DNA from: Cytobacillus sp. IB215665
GTDB taxonomy: Bacteria; Bacillota; Bacilli; Bacillales; SM2101
Direction of reading: 5' to 3'
Assembly (NCBI RefSeq): GCF_033963835.1
Contig: NZ_JAXBME010000005.1
Location: forward strand, 1-64,000
Length of the DNA: 64,000 bases
The notes beneath the pieces were generated by a model. It was not told the origin of the DNA and made no database searches. It saw nothing but the letters and a program-made list of their open reading frames with translations. This document shows positions 10,225 to 24,891 of the stretch, piece by piece. The position numbers and the translations under genes were made by a program. The stretch's first letter is position 1. Every line of letters starts with the position of its first letter.

Positions 10225-11265
10225 ATGGCGAATGCTTACAAACAAGCTGGAGTCGATATTGAAGCTGGCTATGAAGCGGTATCAAGAATGAAGAAGCATA
10301 TATTAAAAACAGGCAGACCTGAGGTGCTAGGTGCAATTGGTGGCTTTGGTGGCATGTTTGATTTATCAAAAATGAATGTAAAAGAGCCAGTGCTTATTTC
10401 GGGAACAGACGGTGTAGGAACAAAGCTTATGCTCGCATTTATGATGGATAAGCACGACACGATTGGTATTGATGCTGTGGCAATGTGTGTAAATGATATC
10501 GTTGTACAAGGTGCAGAACCGATGTTTTTCCTAGATTACATCGCTTGCGGTAAATCCTCTCCTGAGAAGATAGAAGCGATTGTGAAGGGTATTGCAGATG
10601 GCTGCGAGCAAGCTGGTTGTGCTTTAATCGGTGGCGAAACTGCAGAAATGCCTGGCATGTATGACGAAGAAGAGTATGACCTGGCGGGTTTTACTGTCGG
10701 AGTTGCAGAGAAAAGTAAGCTTGTTACAGGTGAAGCTATTAAAGAGGGGGATGTCCTAATAGGTCTATCCTCAAACGGCATTCATAGTAATGGTTATTCA
10801 CTTGTAAGAAAAATATTATTAGAAGAAGCTCAGCTTGATTTAACGAATACTTATGGTGAATGTACTTCAGCACTTGGAGAAGAATTATTACGTCCTACTA
10901 AAATATATGTCAAACCAATTTTATCCTTGTTAAAACAAAGTCAAGTAAATGGCATGGCACATATTACTGGCGGGGGGTTTGACGAAAATATTCCCCGCAT
11001 GCTACCAAGCGGGTTAGGTGCAGAGGTAGATTTCGGATCATGGCCAATACCTCCTATATTTGATCTTATTCAAGCAAAAGGAAAGTTAGATAAAAGAGAA
11101 ATGTTTTCGATTTTTAACATGGGGATTGGTATGGTGTTGACGATGAGTGAAGAAAATATGCACGAAGCCATTCAATTGTTAGAAGCAGCTGGCGAAAAAG
11201 CATTTCTAATCGGTAGGGTAAAAGCAGGTGAAGGTGTAACGTACGGTGGAGGAGCACTAAAATGA
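10225..11265 (+). CDS. purM: AIR synthase PurM
   Basis: PurM closes the imidazole ring of FGAM to form AIR. The 346-residue protein has the family motifs [10 protein letters not shown] (about 57), [14 protein letters not shown] (about 88) and [11 protein letters not shown] (about 138). TTAGGAGG lies before the ATG, 34 bases after purF. The stop overlaps the purN start in AATGA. Confidence 0.98.
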   Translation: MANAYKQAGVDIEAGYEAVSRMKKHILKTGRPEVLGAIGGFGGMFDLSKMNVKEPVLISGTDGVGTKLMLAFMMDKHDTIGIDAVAMCVNDIVVQGAEPMFFLDYIACGKSSPEKIEAIVKGIADGCEQAGCALIGGETAEMPGMYDEEEYDLAGFTVGVAEKSKLVTGEAIKEGDVLIGLSSNGIHSNGYSLVRKILLEEAQLDLTNTYGECTSALGEELLRPTKIYVKPILSLLKQSQVNGMAHITGGGFDENIPRMLPSGLGAEVDFGSWPIPPIFDLIQAKGKLDKREMFSIFNMGIGMVLTMSEENMHEAIQLLEAAGEKAFLIGRVKAGEGVTYGGGALK

Positions 11266-11846
11266 AAAATATAGCTGTATTTGCCTCAGGGAGTGGCACA
11301 AATTTTCAAGCGATTGTCGACGCCGTTTATAACGGACATCTTGAGGCTAATGTAAAACTACTTGTGTGTGACAAACCACATGCGAAAGTTATACGACGCG
11401 CACAGCAAGCTAATGTTAATGTTTTTTCTTTTTCACCAAAAGATTATGATAATAAAGAATCATTTGAGCAAGAAATCGTTGCAATGCTTAAAGAAAATGA
11501 TGTGGATTTCATTGTGCTGGCAGGTTATATGCGCTTAGTTGGTAGCACGTTGCTTTCTGCGTACGGTGGGAACATTGTTAACATTCACCCTTCTTTATTA
11601 CCAGCTTTCCCAGGCAAAGATGCTATTGGTCAAGCATTCAGAGCTGGGGCAGCCAAGACGGGAGTAACGGTTCATTACGTTGATGAAGGAATGGATACAG
11701 GCCCTGTTATTGCTCAAGAAGAATTTCACATACATGCAGGCGAGACGATTGAAAGTATTGAGCAACGAATTCATCAAATTGAGCATCAATTTTATCCAAG
11801 CACTTTACAAAAAATTTTTGCAGAAACGAATAACATGAGTAAATAG
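11262..11846 (+). CDS. purN: Glycinamide ribonucleotide formyltransferase PurN
   Basis: PurN transfers the formyl group of 10-formyl-THF to GAR. The 194-residue protein has the substrate loop [12 protein letters not shown] at the start, VLAGYMRL near residue 86, [12 protein letters not shown] (catalytic Asn and His, about 106-117) and [14 protein letters not shown] with the catalytic Asp near 142. It overlaps purM by four bases. Confidence 0.97.
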   Translation: MKNIAVFASGSGTNFQAIVDAVYNGHLEANVKLLVCDKPHAKVIRRAQQANVNVFSFSPKDYDNKESFEQEIVAMLKENDVDFIVLAGYMRLVGSTLLSAYGGNIVNIHPSLLPAFPGKDAIGQAFRAGAAKTGVTVHYVDEGMDTGPVIAQEEFHIHAGETIESIEQRIHQIEHQFYPSTLQKIFAETNNMSK

Positions 11847-11858
11847 GAGGAAGAAACA

Positions 11859-13391
11859 GTGAGAAGAGCGCTAGTAAGTGTATCAGATAAGGAAGGAATA
11901 GTACCATTTGTACAAGGCTTAATTGATTGTGGTATCGAAGTAATTTCAACAGGTGGTACGAAAAAGGTTCTTGAGGACAATGGAATCCAAGTCATTGGTA
12001 TTTCTGAAATTACTGGCTTTCCAGAAATACTAGATGGACGTGTGAAAACTCTTCATCCGAATATTCATGGTGGTTTATTAGCAGTAAGGGATAACGATGC
12101 TCATGTAAAACAAATAACTGAACATAATATCACACCTATTGATATAGTTGTTGTGAATTTATACCCTTTCCAACAAACAATTGAAAATCCAGATGTAACC
12201 TTAAAAGACGCAATCGAAAATATTGATATCGGTGGGCCGTCAATGCTTCGTTCAGCAGCAAAAAACTATCAAGATGTAACTGTTGTAGTAGACCCAGCAG
12301 ATTATGAAAAAGTACTAGCAGAAATTAGAGAGAATAACTCCGTAACATTTGAAACAAAGCAAAACCTTGCTGCAAAAGTTTTTAGACATACAGCTAGATA
12401 TGATGCACTTATAGCAGAATATTTGACAGAAGTGACAGGTGAAGAAAGTCCAGAGTCATATACGGTAACGTTTGAAAAGAAACAAGACTTACGATATGGA
12501 GAAAATCCTCACCAAAAGGCTACATTTTATAAGAAACCTTTAGGAACAAATTATTCTATCGCAAACGCTGATAAATTACATGGTAAAGAGTTATCTTATA
12601 ACAATATTAATGATGCAGATGCAGCATTAGAAATCGTTAAAGAATTTAATGAGCCAGCTGCAGTTGCTGTTAAGCATATGAACCCTTGCGGCGTAGGTGT
12701 AGGCTCAAACGTACTAGAAGCATATAAAAAAGCATATGAAGCAGATGCTACATCTATCTTCGGTGGAATCGTTGTTGTGAATCGCGAAGTAGATAAGGAA
12801 ACTGCACAGCTTATGCATGAAATATTTCTAGAAATCGTCATCGCTCCATCATTTAGCGAGGAAGCATTAGATATATTGACGCAGAAGAAAAATATTCGTT
12901 TATTAAAAGTTGATTTTACTAGCCAACAGCATGATGGCAAACGTCTTACTTCTGTGCAAGGGGGCTTACTTGTACAGGATGAGGATGCGAAATCGTTGGA
13001 AGATGCATCTATAACAATTCCTACAAAACGTGAACCAACTGATCAAGAATGGGCAGATCTTAAGCTAGCCTGGAAAGTTGTGAAGCATGTCAAATCAAAT
13101 GCAATTGTCATTGCAAAAGATGATATGACGATTGGTGTCGGCGCGGGACAAATGAATCGGGTTGGTGCTGCTAAGATTGCAATCGAACAAGCAGGGGATA
13201 AAATTGAAGGATCAGCACTAGGATCAGATGCATTCTTTCCAATGAGTGATACTGTTGAAGCAGCTGCTAAAGCGGGAGTAACTGCAATCATACAACCAGG
13301 CGGTTCAATTCGTGATGAAGATTCAATTAAAAAAGCAGATGAATATGGAATTACAATGGTATTCACAGGCATCCGCCACTTCAAGCATTAA
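11859..13391 (+). CDS. purH: Bifunctional AICAR formyltransferase/IMP cyclohydrolase PurH
   Basis: PurH performs the last two steps to IMP. The N-terminal MGS-like cyclohydrolase domain (about 1-195) contains [10 protein letters not shown] and [13 protein letters not shown]. The C-terminal formyltransferase domain contains RYGENPHQ and [11 protein letters not shown], with the Lys-His pair of the active site. The 510-residue length is normal. It starts with GTG after AGGAGGAAG, 12 bases from purN. A repeat-filled gap of about 470 bases separates it from purD. Confidence 0.98.
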   Translation: MRRALVSVSDKEGIVPFVQGLIDCGIEVISTGGTKKVLEDNGIQVIGISEITGFPEILDGRVKTLHPNIHGGLLAVRDNDAHVKQITEHNITPIDIVVVNLYPFQQTIENPDVTLKDAIENIDIGGPSMLRSAAKNYQDVTVVVDPADYEKVLAEIRENNSVTFETKQNLAAKVFRHTARYDALIAEYLTEVTGEESPESYTVTFEKKQDLRYGENPHQKATFYKKPLGTNYSIANADKLHGKELSYNNINDADAALEIVKEFNEPAAVAVKHMNPCGVGVGSNVLEAYKKAYEADATSIFGGIVVVNREVDKETAQLMHEIFLEIVIAPSFSEEALDILTQKKNIRLLKVDFTSQQHDGKRLTSVQGGLLVQDEDAKSLEDASITIPTKREPTDQEWADLKLAWKVVKHVKSNAIVIAKDDMTIGVGAGQMNRVGAAKIAIEQAGDKIEGSALGSDAFFPMSDTVEAAAKAGVTAIIQPGGSIRDEDSIKKADEYGITMVFTGIRHFKH

Positions 13392-13392
13392 G

Positions 13393-13763
13393 GAAGAAAA
13401 GCGAAGTCGACTGCACTGCCTCGACAAGCGTTGGAACTACTTCACTTAAAGGCGCTTTTTGCCTTCGGGTGAAATAGTGAAACGACCTCGAGAGGCAAGG
13501 AGGCGGAGCTGGACAGAAATAAAAGCGAAAACGCCATGACCATCCCCGAAAAGCACTGGAGGCATTTTTTGTGAAGGCGCTCTTTGCCTTTATGAAAATA
13601 GTGAAACGACTCGAGGGGATAGGCGCTGTAGCTGGACAAAAAGAAAAGTGGAGTCGACTGATCAACCTCGACAAGCGTTGGAACCTTTTCAACTGAAGAC
13701 GTTTTTTTGTCTTCTGATGAAATGGTGAAACGACTCGAGAGGTTAGGAGACGGAACTGGACAA
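13393..13763 (-). repeat. Three reverse copies of the ~124-bp hairpin repeat inside the pur operon
   Basis: The blocks at about 13393-13515, 13516-13640 and 13641-13763 are reverse-oriented copies of the repeat at 440-931. Each ends in GAGCTGGACA or a close form and has the CCTCGACAAGCGTTGGAAC segment and the GGCGCTTTTTGCCTTC stem. The middle copy is the most diverged. They fill the purH-purD gap and would be transcribed with the operon. The purD start lies about 100 bases beyond the last copy. Open frames in this block are not genes. Confidence 0.85.
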
Positions 13764-13859
13764 GAAGAAAAGCAAAAGCCCTTTTAATCCCTGAGAGGAT
13801 ATTGGGAGATAAGACAGAAGAGCTGTAATATAAATAATGATAATTAGTAGCTGAGGTGA

Positions 13860-15216
<1,357 letters not shown>

Positions 15217-15239
15217 AAAATCAACTCCTTAAAGAGTAG

Positions 15240-15266
15240 CCTCCTGCAAAAATTGCAGGAGGTTGT
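15240..15266 (+). terminator. pur operon terminator
   Basis: The stem CCTCCTGCAA / TTGCAGGAGG with a 3-base loop is followed by TTGTT. It is about 90 bases after purD. The downstream T-run is short, so termination strength is uncertain. The small minus-strand gene starts within this interval. Confidence 0.65.
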
Positions 15267-15334
15267 TAAAGATAAGAATCATTTCGTAAGCTCTGTTTTT
15301 TACGGTCTCATTTTATGACTGCAAGGTAGTTTAT

Positions 15335-15404
15335 AAAATTCTAGGAAAATATAGTAGCTTAATTTTTATTGCGACAAGCTAGAGAAAAAAGAACCTAGAA
15401 TTTT
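15335..15404. repeat. Long-loop inverted repeat after the pur operon
   Basis: AAAATTCTAGG (15335-15345) and CCTAGAATTTT (15394-15404) are perfect 11-base inverted arms 48 bases apart. The rest of 15264-15460 shows no coding potential that I can support. It could be a second terminator or a decayed mobile end. Confidence 0.5.
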
Positions 15405-15460
15405 TCTGGATTTTCACCTGGGTAAGCCTCTTTGAGTTAAAAATACTATAGCTGATGTAA

Positions 15461-15718
15461 TTAAGATGGGTTGATTGAATCCATATCATTATTAAGATTA
15501 ATTCCTTGTTCATTTTTGGATGTATATTTTTCTATACAAGCAGTTAATGGACAAAATCGAGTGATTCCTTCACCAATTTTCATACCTGCAATCATTGCAA
15601 CAACTAAATATGATTCTCTCCAAGGTCTCTTCACCATCTTTGCAGTAGCCCATGAAAGTAGAGTAAAACCGCAGGTAATGCGCATTAATGCATTGATTAT
15701 ACTGATGTTTGGTTTCAT
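15461..15718 (-). CDS. DUF2892/YgaP-like transmembrane protein
   Basis: The 85-residue protein has two short hydrophobic segments, near residues 10-25 (ALMRITCGFTLLSWA) and 35-50, followed by FCPLTACI. The arrangement resembles the YgaP-type (DUF2892) membrane hairpin that usually ends in a CPxxx segment. Its function is unknown. It has an A-rich tail (SKNEQGINLNND) beyond the usual length. AAGGTGTG lies upstream of the ATG. It stands alone between two plus-strand operons. Confidence 0.65.
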   Translation of the reverse strand: MKPNISIINALMRITCGFTLLSWATAKMVKRPWRESYLVVAMIAGMKIGEGITRFCPLTACIEKYTSKNEQGINLNNDMDSINPS

Positions 15719-15995
15719 AGATGATTACACACCTTCCTATATCGATATCATTTGTTCAAATTACTTTCGTACGGTAAAATGTAAATAAGCCCATATATTG
15801 TTCCTAGCTGATTTTTAATTGGGCAAACAACAATAATTGTGAAAAAACCAAATTAATAAAAGATTGTCAACATGTTAATGAAAACGCATACATAGCCGTA
15901 TGATTTATATCTTAACAAGTGGTTGACTCCAAAGCATTTCCTAGATGATTACGGAGCCAACTGTTATTTTAATTCTGTTTGAATGGAGGAATTCC

Positions 15996-17738
15996 ATGCC
16001 TGACCAACGATATAGGTGGAAGAATAAACACCTACGTGAACATGTAGCTGTTATTGATGGAACCATACCACCAACATTAGTTTTAACTAATGCAATATAT
16101 TTAAATCAAGTTTTAAATCAGTGGGTTAAAGCAAATATTTGGATTTACTATGAAAGAATTATTTATGTTGGTAAAGAATTACCATCTCATATTGATCAAT
16201 GTGAAATCGTTGATTGTAATGGGTACTATTTAGTACCAGGATATATTGAGCCGCATGCGCACCCATTTCAGTTATATAATCCCCATTCATTAGCTGAATA
16301 TGCATCTCAATATGGCACAACAACTTTAATAAATGATAATATGAGCTTGGTATTACAATTGCCAACAAAGCAAGCGTTTTCTTTTATATCTCATTTGAAA
16401 AATATACCATCTACTTTATACTGGTGGTGTAGGTTTGATCCGCAAACAGAAATCCAAGATGAAGAGTTAATTTTTTCTCATACTACTGTTAAGTCCTGGC
16501 TTGAGCATGATGCAGTTTTGCAAGGTGGCGAACTTACTGGCTGGCCAAAGCTCCTTGCTGGTGATGATATGATGCTTCTTTGGATTCAAGAAGCAAAGCG
16601 CTTACGCAAACAAATTGAAGGTCATTTTCCAGGCGCATCTGAAAAGACACTTGCAAAAATGATGTTGTTAGGAGCGACAAGTGATCATGAGGCAATGACT
16701 GGTGACGAAGTATATACTCGTTTGATGCAAGGCTATACGACATCACTTAGGTATTCATCAATTCGACCAGACTTACCTAAGTTGATAGATGAAATACATG
16801 CTCTTGGAATTAATAAATATGATCATTTGTTTTATACAACAGATGGGTCTACACCATCATTTTATAAACAAGGCTTTATTGACAACATGATTAACATTGC
16901 AATAGACAAGGGTGTCCCACCAATTGACGCATACAATATGGCAACAATCAATGTTGCTAGATACTATCAAATAGAGTATTTACATGGCAATATTGCAACG
17001 GGAAGGGTAGCGAATATCAATTTCTTAACAGAAAAAGACAACGCGACTCCTGTATCAGTCCTTGCAAAAGGTATGTGGTTAAAAAAAGATGGGCGTAATA
17101 CAAATAACTTTGGTCATTTTTCTTGGGAAGAGGTAGATTGGCCTCAATTAAATATGAAATGGGATTTAAAATGGGAAGACTTACAGTTCTCTATGCCTTT
17201 AGGGCTGAGGATGGAGAATGATGTAATTATGAAGCCGTATTCGGTAAATATTGATGTCTCTGTAGACGAATTATCAACAAGCCATGATGAGAGCTTTTTA
17301 ATGCTCGTTGACCGAAATGGTAAGTGGCGTCTTAATACCATTATAAAAGGATTTACCTCAAATTTATTAGGTATGGCAAGTTCATTTTCAAATACAGGTG
17401 ATATGATCTTAATTGGTAAGAAAAAAGCTGACATGCTAGCTGCATACACACGGATGAAAGAAATTGGTGGTGGAATAGTCATAGCTGAAAATAATTCCAC
17501 CATCTTTGAAATTCCTTTAAAGCTTAATGGAGTCATGTCTTTGAAGCCAATAGCTGAACTCATTCCACAAGAGCAGCAATTTAAATTAGTGTTACGTGAA
17601 CGAGGATATCAATATGAAGATCCTGTATACTCATTATTATTTTTACAATCGACGCACTTACCATATGTTCGCATCACACAGCAAGGAATTTACGATGTGA
17701 TGAATAAAACTGTACTCTTTCCAACAATAATACGTTAA
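15996..17738 (+). CDS. yerA: YerA, adenine deaminase-like amidohydrolase
   Basis: This 580-residue protein belongs to the adenine deaminase branch of the amidohydrolase superfamily. It has the metal site PGYIEPHAHPF near residue 73, IEGHFPGASEK near 204, CDHE-like ATSDHEAMTG near 220 and FYTTDGSTPS near 283. The length equals that I recall for B. subtilis YerA. Adenine deaminase activity of YerA is not established to my knowledge, so the substrate is open. The ATG at 15996 follows TGGAGGA; a longer in-frame start at 15945 lacks a site. It is followed by yerB and yerC, as in B. subtilis. Confidence 0.9.
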   Translation: MPDQRYRWKNKHLREHVAVIDGTIPPTLVLTNAIYLNQVLNQWVKANIWIYYERIIYVGKELPSHIDQCEIVDCNGYYLVPGYIEPHAHPFQLYNPHSLAEYASQYGTTTLINDNMSLVLQLPTKQAFSFISHLKNIPSTLYWWCRFDPQTEIQDEELIFSHTTVKSWLEHDAVLQGGELTGWPKLLAGDDMMLLWIQEAKRLRKQIEGHFPGASEKTLAKMMLLGATSDHEAMTGDEVYTRLMQGYTTSLRYSSIRPDLPKLIDEIHALGINKYDHLFYTTDGSTPSFYKQGFIDNMINIAIDKGVPPIDAYNMATINVARYYQIEYLHGNIATGRVANINFLTEKDNATPVSVLAKGMWLKKDGRNTNNFGHFSWEEVDWPQLNMKWDLKWEDLQFSMPLGLRMENDVIMKPYSVNIDVSVDELSTSHDESFLMLVDRNGKWRLNTIIKGFTSNLLGMASSFSNTGDMILIGKKKADMLAAYTRMKEIGGGIVIAENNSTIFEIPLKLNGVMSLKPIAELIPQEQQFKLVLRERGYQYEDPVYSLLFLQSTHLPYVRITQQGIYDVMNKTVLFPTIIR

Positions 17739-17792
17739 AATATAAAAGTATAGATATAGTATGATAATATTGATAAATAAGGTTGTGTTTTA

Positions 17793-18881
17793 ATGAGGGT
17801 TGGGAAATTAGGTTTGGCAGTTCTATTAGGTATTGCTATTACTGGATGTAGTAATGAAGACGAACAGGTTGTTAAAGAAGTAGAAGAAAATATAGAGCAA
17901 GTAGATGCAGAAGAAGAAGTCGATGAAACTACGACAACTGTAGTTGAAGAAGAACAGTTTGAATACTATTATCCTTTAACAGGGATCGGTACGAATGATG
18001 AATCGGTTCATCAACGTGCTGTTGCGGTTATGGTTAATAATCACCCAAATGCTCGACCTCAAACGGGGCTAACTCAAGCAGACTTAGTGTATGAAATGCT
18101 AACTGAAGGAGATATTACTAGACTATTGGCTTTTTACCAGAGTGATATTCCAGCAAAGGTAGGTCCAGTAAGAAGTGCAAGGCATGATTTTATTGAACTT
18201 AGTGATGGCTATGATGCATTGTATGTTTACCATGGTACTTACACAATACTAGAGCAAAAATTACGAAACGGCCTTATCGACAATATTAGTGGAAGTTACC
18301 ATGATAATGATGGTACTGTTTTTGAGCGTGCAAATTACCGTAAAGCACCTCATAATTCCTATTTATTATTTGATGGTTTAAATGGAGTAGCTACTGATCG
18401 TTATAACTACTCAGTTACAAATGAAGTTGGTATTCCACCTCTACCCTTTACGAGTGATGATGAAGAGACAAGTGGAGATGACGTTCAATCAGTGATGATT
18501 ACGTACTCAAATAGTTATTATGCAACTGTCGAGTATGTATACGACCAAATGCAGGAAAAATATACACGATTTACTGGCGAAGATCAAACGAAGGATTTCG
18601 AATCTGATACACCCGTCTTAATAGATAATATTATGATTGTTGAAATGAATCATCAAATCATTGATGAAGTAGGTCGTCGAGATATAAATTTACAATCTGG
18701 CGGTAAAGGCTATCTACTTCAAAAAGGTAAACTTCAAGAAATTGATTGGCAAAACGTAGATGGGAGAATTCTTCCATTTAAAGATGGACAACATGTAAAA
18801 TTCCTACCAGGGAAAACATGGATTAATATTATTCCAACATCACCAGGACTGGCTGGCGCTGTATCAACTGGAAATGAATAG
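17793..18881 (+). CDS. yerB: YerB, DUF3048 family lipoprotein
   Basis: The 362-residue protein starts with a lipoprotein signal: basic MRVGK, a hydrophobic core and the lipobox ITGC near residue 19. A very acidic linker (EVEENIEQVDAEEEVDE) follows, then the DUF3048 region from about residue 60. That region includes VMVNNHPNARPQTGL, GDITRLLAFYQSD and KVGPVRSARH. It should be anchored on the outer face of the membrane. Its role is unknown. The gene order yerA-yerB-yerC matches B. subtilis. Confidence 0.9.
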   Translation: MRVGKLGLAVLLGIAITGCSNEDEQVVKEVEENIEQVDAEEEVDETTTTVVEEEQFEYYYPLTGIGTNDESVHQRAVAVMVNNHPNARPQTGLTQADLVYEMLTEGDITRLLAFYQSDIPAKVGPVRSARHDFIELSDGYDALYVYHGTYTILEQKLRNGLIDNISGSYHDNDGTVFERANYRKAPHNSYLLFDGLNGVATDRYNYSVTNEVGIPPLPFTSDDEETSGDDVQSVMITYSNSYYATVEYVYDQMQEKYTRFTGEDQTKDFESDTPVLIDNIMIVEMNHQIIDEVGRRDINLQSGGKGYLLQKGKLQEIDWQNVDGRILPFKDGQHVKFLPGKTWINIIPTSPGLAGAVSTGNE

Positions 18882-19026
18882 ATAAATAAAGTTTTATTGA
18901 GTATCTAAAATCAGATGGAAGTTATTATTTTACCTAATTAACAAATTTCATAACAAAGGATGTTGTTGCACTCCTTTTTGTGTACACAAAAACTATATTA
19001 ATAAAGAGAAGAAGGATGGGATTGTC

Positions 19027-19326
19027 ATGCAAATAGATAAATTACGTGGCAAGGAGCTAGATCAATTATTTAAAGCTGTTCTCTCTCTAAGGGATCTAGA
19101 AGAATGCTATAAATTTTTTGATGACTTATGTACAGTCAATGAAATTCAATCGCTTGCCCAACGATTAGAAGTCGCTAGAATGTTACAGGATGGCTTTACT
19201 TATCATAAAATAGAAACTGAAACTGGGGCGAGTACAGCTACTATTTCACGTGTGAAGCGTTGCTTGAACTATGGAAATGATGCATATATAATGGCATTAG
19301 ATAGAGTAAATGACGAAAATAAATAA
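19027..19326 (+). CDS. yerC: YerC, TrpR-like DNA-binding protein
   Basis: This 99-residue protein belongs to the YerC/YecD family, with a TrpR-type helix-turn-helix. The HTH is at about residues 38-75 and includes QSLAQRLEVARML and TYHKIETETGASTATISRVKRCL. Its targets are not known from the sequence. AGAAGAAGGA lies upstream of the ATG. A strong terminator follows, closing the yerA-yerC group. Confidence 0.92.
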   Translation: MQIDKLRGKELDQLFKAVLSLRDLEECYKFFDDLCTVNEIQSLAQRLEVARMLQDGFTYHKIETETGASTATISRVKRCLNYGNDAYIMALDRVNDENK

Positions 19327-19331
19327 AGTAC

Positions 19332-19365
19332 AAAAGCCGTTGCACTTAGCTCCGGCTTTTTTGTA
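19332..19365 (+). terminator. Terminator after yerC
   Basis: AAAAGCCG and CGGCTTTT form a stem with a short loop and a run of six T residues, a few bases after the yerC stop. Confidence 0.85.
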
Positions 19366-19422
19366 GCAATTTTAAGGCTTGATGTTGAGAATCTAATTTA
19401 AGTAATAATCGTCGAAAAGAAA

Positions 19423-19573
19423 GGCTCTTTTCGTAAACTTTGTTGCTATTTGAGACTAATTTAGGACAGCAACAATTGAATTTATGTAATGAACCTTATT
19501 TAAAATGAGCAAAGAAGCTAGTTTATACCCATCTATTACTTAGAATGAAAAACAACAATTAATGTGAAAACAG
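19423..19573. mobile_element. MITE-like element copy 1
   Basis: The left end GGCTCTTTTCGTAAACTTTG and the right end CAATTAATGTGAAAACAG are imperfect inverted repeats: the reverse complement of the right end is CTGTTTTCACATTAATTG. The interior includes TTGAGACTAATTTAGGACAG, which recurs in copies near 29.8 kb and 36.5 kb. No gene is inside. It fills much of the yerC-pcrB gap. Confidence 0.7.
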
Positions 19574-19723
19574 ACAAAAGAAAAAATACTTAATACTTAT
19601 TTCCAGCGCGTATGAAATTTTCTATCCGCACATTTGAGGTCACTTAACTCATATATCGGAGTGTAGATCACCCTTAAAAAAGGAGTTGTGCTTGGTGGGA
19701 ATACCTGTGCGCGAGCACTTTTC

Positions 19724-19732
19724 TGTTATAAT
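19724..19732 (+). promoter_or_regulatory. Extended -10 promoter for pcrB-pcrA-ligA-camS
   Basis: TGTTATAAT (19724-19732) is an extended -10 element (TGnTATAAT); no good -35 lies 17 bases before it. It is 37 bases upstream of the pcrB ATG, so the leader would be short. Confidence 0.6.
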
Positions 19733-19768
19733 AGTTTAATGGATATTTGATTGGAGGAAGCATAGGTA

Positions 19769-20455
19769 ATGTATGATTATAGGGAATGGCGTCATGTCTT
19801 TAAGCTTGACCCAAATAAAGAGATTTCAGATGAACATTTAGAAAGAATATGTGAATCAGGTACTGATGCAGTTCTTGTTGGGGGTAGTGATGGTGTCACA
19901 CTTGAAAATGTACTACATTTAATGTCAAGAATTCGACGTTATACAGTTCCTTGCGTACTTGAGATTTCTACAATTGCTTCTGTAACCCCAGGGTTTGATT
20001 TTTATTTTATTCCTACTGTATTAAACAGCCAAAATATTCAATGGACCATTGGTATGCACCATCAAGCTATTAAAGAGTATGGAGATATTATGAATTGGGA
20101 AGAAATTTTAGTTGAAGGATACTGCATATTAAATGGTGACAGTAAAGCAGCACAACTAACAGAAGCTAACACTTCCATATCAAATGAAGATGTGATTGCA
20201 TATGCACGGATCGCCGAAAATTTATATCACCTACCAATTTTTTATCTTGAATATAGCGGAACATACGGTGATGTAAACATTGTTAAAGATGTCAAAAACG
20301 AGTTATCTCATACGAGGTTATTTTATGGTGGCGGAATTTCATCAAAGGAACATGCCTTGGAGATGGCTAAGTATGCAGATACGATAGTAGTTGGTAATAT
20401 TATTTATTCAAATATTGATGCTGCTCTGGAAACTGTTGAAGTAATAAAAGAGTAG
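19769..20455 (+). CDS. pcrB: Heptaprenylglyceryl phosphate synthase PcrB
   Basis: PcrB transfers a heptaprenyl chain to sn-glycerol-1-phosphate in Bacillales, giving an archaea-like ether lipid. The 228-residue TIM-barrel protein has [13 protein letters not shown] (about 30), LEYSGTYGD (about 158) and the phosphate loop YGGGISS (about 188). GGAGGAAG precedes the ATG. It starts an operon with pcrA, ligA and camS, the order in B. subtilis. Confidence 0.95.
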   Translation: MYDYREWRHVFKLDPNKEISDEHLERICESGTDAVLVGGSDGVTLENVLHLMSRIRRYTVPCVLEISTIASVTPGFDFYFIPTVLNSQNIQWTIGMHHQAIKEYGDIMNWEEILVEGYCILNGDSKAAQLTEANTSISNEDVIAYARIAENLYHLPIFYLEYSGTYGDVNIVKDVKNELSHTRLFYGGGISSKEHALEMAKYADTIVVGNIIYSNIDAALETVEVIKE

Positions 20456-20515
20456 TTTGTCAAAATGTTAAATATACGATAAAATAGAACGTACGTTTGT
20501 ATAGGCGGTGAGGAC

Positions 20516-22720
20516 ATGCAGTATATTAGTGAAAGATTGTTAACAGGATTAAATCCACAGCAACAAGAGGCAGTAAAGGCAACAGATGGGCCACTTCTGA
20601 TCATGGCAGGAGCAGGTAGCGGTAAGACTAGGGTATTAACGCATCGAATCGCATATTTGATGACAGAAAAAGAAATTGCTCCGTGGAATATTTTAGCGAT
20701 TACTTTTACAAACAAAGCGGCAAGAGAAATGAAGGACCGTATTCAATCACTTCTAGGCCCAGCCGCTGAAGAAATTTGGATATCTACGTTTCATTCTATG
20801 TGTGTACGAATTTTACGTAAGGATATTGACAGAATTGGTATAAATCGAAATTTCTCAATTCTAGATTCTTCAGATCAGCAATCAGTCGTAAAAAACATAC
20901 TTAAAGAAAAGAATATTGACCCTAAAAAGTTTGACCCTCGAACGATTTTATCAACAATTAGTAGTGCCAAAAATGAATTGATTGACGCTGAAGAATATAG
21001 TAAGCAAACGGGTAGCTATTATGAAGAAACAGTAAGTAATGTATATAGTGAATATGAAAGCCGTCTTAGAAAGAATCAAGCGCTAGACTTCGATGATCTC
21101 ATTATGTCTACTATTCACTTATTTAAACGTGTACCAGAAGTGCTTGAATATTACCAGCGCAAGTTTCAGTATATTCATGTTGATGAGTACCAAGATACGA
21201 ACCGCGCCCAATATATGCTCGTAAAAATGTTAGCAGAACGACTAGAAAATTTATGTGTCGTAGGTGATTCTGACCAGTCTATTTATCGATGGCGTGGAGC
21301 GGACATTGCAAATATCTTATCTTTTGAAAAAGACTACCCAGATGCAAATGTTATATTATTAGAACAAAATTATCGATCATCTAAACGCATCTTGCAAGCA
21401 GCAAATAAGGTGATTGAACAAAATATGAACAGAAAGCCTAAAAATCTTTGGACAGATAATCCAGAAGGTAATAGGATTTCATATTACCGTGCAAATAATG
21501 AATTTAGTGAAGCTCAGTATGCTGCTGGAAAAATCAATGACCTTGTGGGTAGTGGAAGCAAGAAGCTTTCGGATTTTGCAATTTTATACAGAACAAATGC
21601 ACAATCTAGGGTTGTGGAGGAAGTATTATTAAAATCAAATATCAACTATACAATCGTTGGTGGTATTAAGTTCTATGACCGTAAGGAAATAAAAGATATT
21701 CTTGCTTATTTACGTGTGATTGCCAACCCCGACGACGATATTAGTATAACGAGGGTTATTAATGTACCAAAACGTGGGGTAGGAGCTGCCTCTGTAGATA
21801 AAATTGCAAACTATGCGATCGCCAATGAGTTATCATTGTTTCAGGCCCTTGGGGAAATAGACATGATTGGTGTAAGTACGAGAGTTAAAAATGCCCTAAC
21901 AGATTTTCGTAATATGATTCACCATTGGACTAGCATGCAAGAGTATTTATCTATAACGGAGTTAGTTGAAGAAGTCCTCGAAAAAAGTGGCTATCGAGAA
22001 ATGTTAAAAAATGAAAAGACGCTAGAATCACAGAGCAGATTAGAAAATATAGAAGAATTTTTATCGGTTACAACAAATTTTGAAAAGCAAAATGATGATA
22101 AAAGTTTAGTCGCATTTCTAACTGATCTTGCTCTAGTTGCAGATATCGACCGTTTAGATGAAGAGGAAGAGCAGGATAAGGAAGCTGTCGTTCTTATGAC
22201 TTTACATTCAGCAAAAGGACTTGAGTTCCCTGTTGTATTTCTATTAGGCATGGAAGAAGGAGTTTTTCCACATAGTCGTTCACTTGATGAAGAGGCTGAA
22301 ATGGAGGAAGAACGTCGACTAGCTTATGTTGGAATTACACGTGCAGAAAAAGAACTACATTTGTCAAATGCTGAAATGAGAACCTTGTTTGGACGAACGA
22401 CGATGAATAGTGAATCGAGGTTTATAGGAGAAATTCCTGAAGAATTACTCGATGTTATCGTAGATAGTCAAAAGCAAAATACCCCATTCACATCTAGAAG
22501 TTCCATGTCAAAAACTAGCTTCAAATCAGTAGCAAAATCAACTGGTGGAGATACGATTGAATGGCAAGTAGGTGACAAAGCTTCACATAAAAAGTGGGGA
22601 ACTGGGACAGTGGTTAGTGTAAAAGGAGAAGGTGAAGGAAAAGAGCTGGATATAGCTTTTCCAAGTCCAACAGGTATAAAGCGCTTGTTAGCTAAATTTG
22701 CTCCTATTACTAAATCTTAA
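20516..22720 (+). CDS. pcrA: ATP-dependent DNA helicase PcrA
   Basis: PcrA is an essential superfamily 1A 3'-5' helicase used in repair, plasmid rolling-circle replication and clearing of stalled complexes. The 734-residue length is typical. Motifs in order are: [11 protein letters not shown] (Walker A, about 31-40), [12 protein letters not shown] (Walker B, about 221), [14 protein letters not shown] (about 246), [11 protein letters not shown] and [11 protein letters not shown] (about 561), with [10 protein letters not shown] near 605. The C-terminus ends in a Tudor-like RNA polymerase-binding region ([13 protein letters not shown]). Spacing from pcrB is 60 bases. Confidence 0.98.
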   Translation: MQYISERLLTGLNPQQQEAVKATDGPLLIMAGAGSGKTRVLTHRIAYLMTEKEIAPWNILAITFTNKAAREMKDRIQSLLGPAAEEIWISTFHSMCVRILRKDIDRIGINRNFSILDSSDQQSVVKNILKEKNIDPKKFDPRTILSTISSAKNELIDAEEYSKQTGSYYEETVSNVYSEYESRLRKNQALDFDDLIMSTIHLFKRVPEVLEYYQRKFQYIHVDEYQDTNRAQYMLVKMLAERLENLCVVGDSDQSIYRWRGADIANILSFEKDYPDANVILLEQNYRSSKRILQAANKVIEQNMNRKPKNLWTDNPEGNRISYYRANNEFSEAQYAAGKINDLVGSGSKKLSDFAILYRTNAQSRVVEEVLLKSNINYTIVGGIKFYDRKEIKDILAYLRVIANPDDDISITRVINVPKRGVGAASVDKIANYAIANELSLFQALGEIDMIGVSTRVKNALTDFRNMIHHWTSMQEYLSITELVEEVLEKSGYREMLKNEKTLESQSRLENIEEFLSVTTNFEKQNDDKSLVAFLTDLALVADIDRLDEEEEQDKEAVVLMTLHSAKGLEFPVVFLLGMEEGVFPHSRSLDEEAEMEEERRLAYVGITRAEKELHLSNAEMRTLFGRTTMNSESRFIGEIPEELLDVIVDSQKQNTPFTSRSSMSKTSFKSVAKSTGGDTIEWQVGDKASHKKWGTGTVVSVKGEGEGKELDIAFPSPTGIKRLLAKFAPITKS

Positions 22721-22841
22721 GATCCAAGTATAGAAGTAGGCTTTTTACAATTGAATGAACTAAAGAGATTTACTTTGTGTAATAGTAAGTCAGAAAAATT
22801 ATTTACATCTCTTTATCCAATAACGATGTTATAAACTCTAA

Positions 22842-24878
<2,037 letters not shown>

Positions 24879-24891
24879 GAGGTGTATGATA

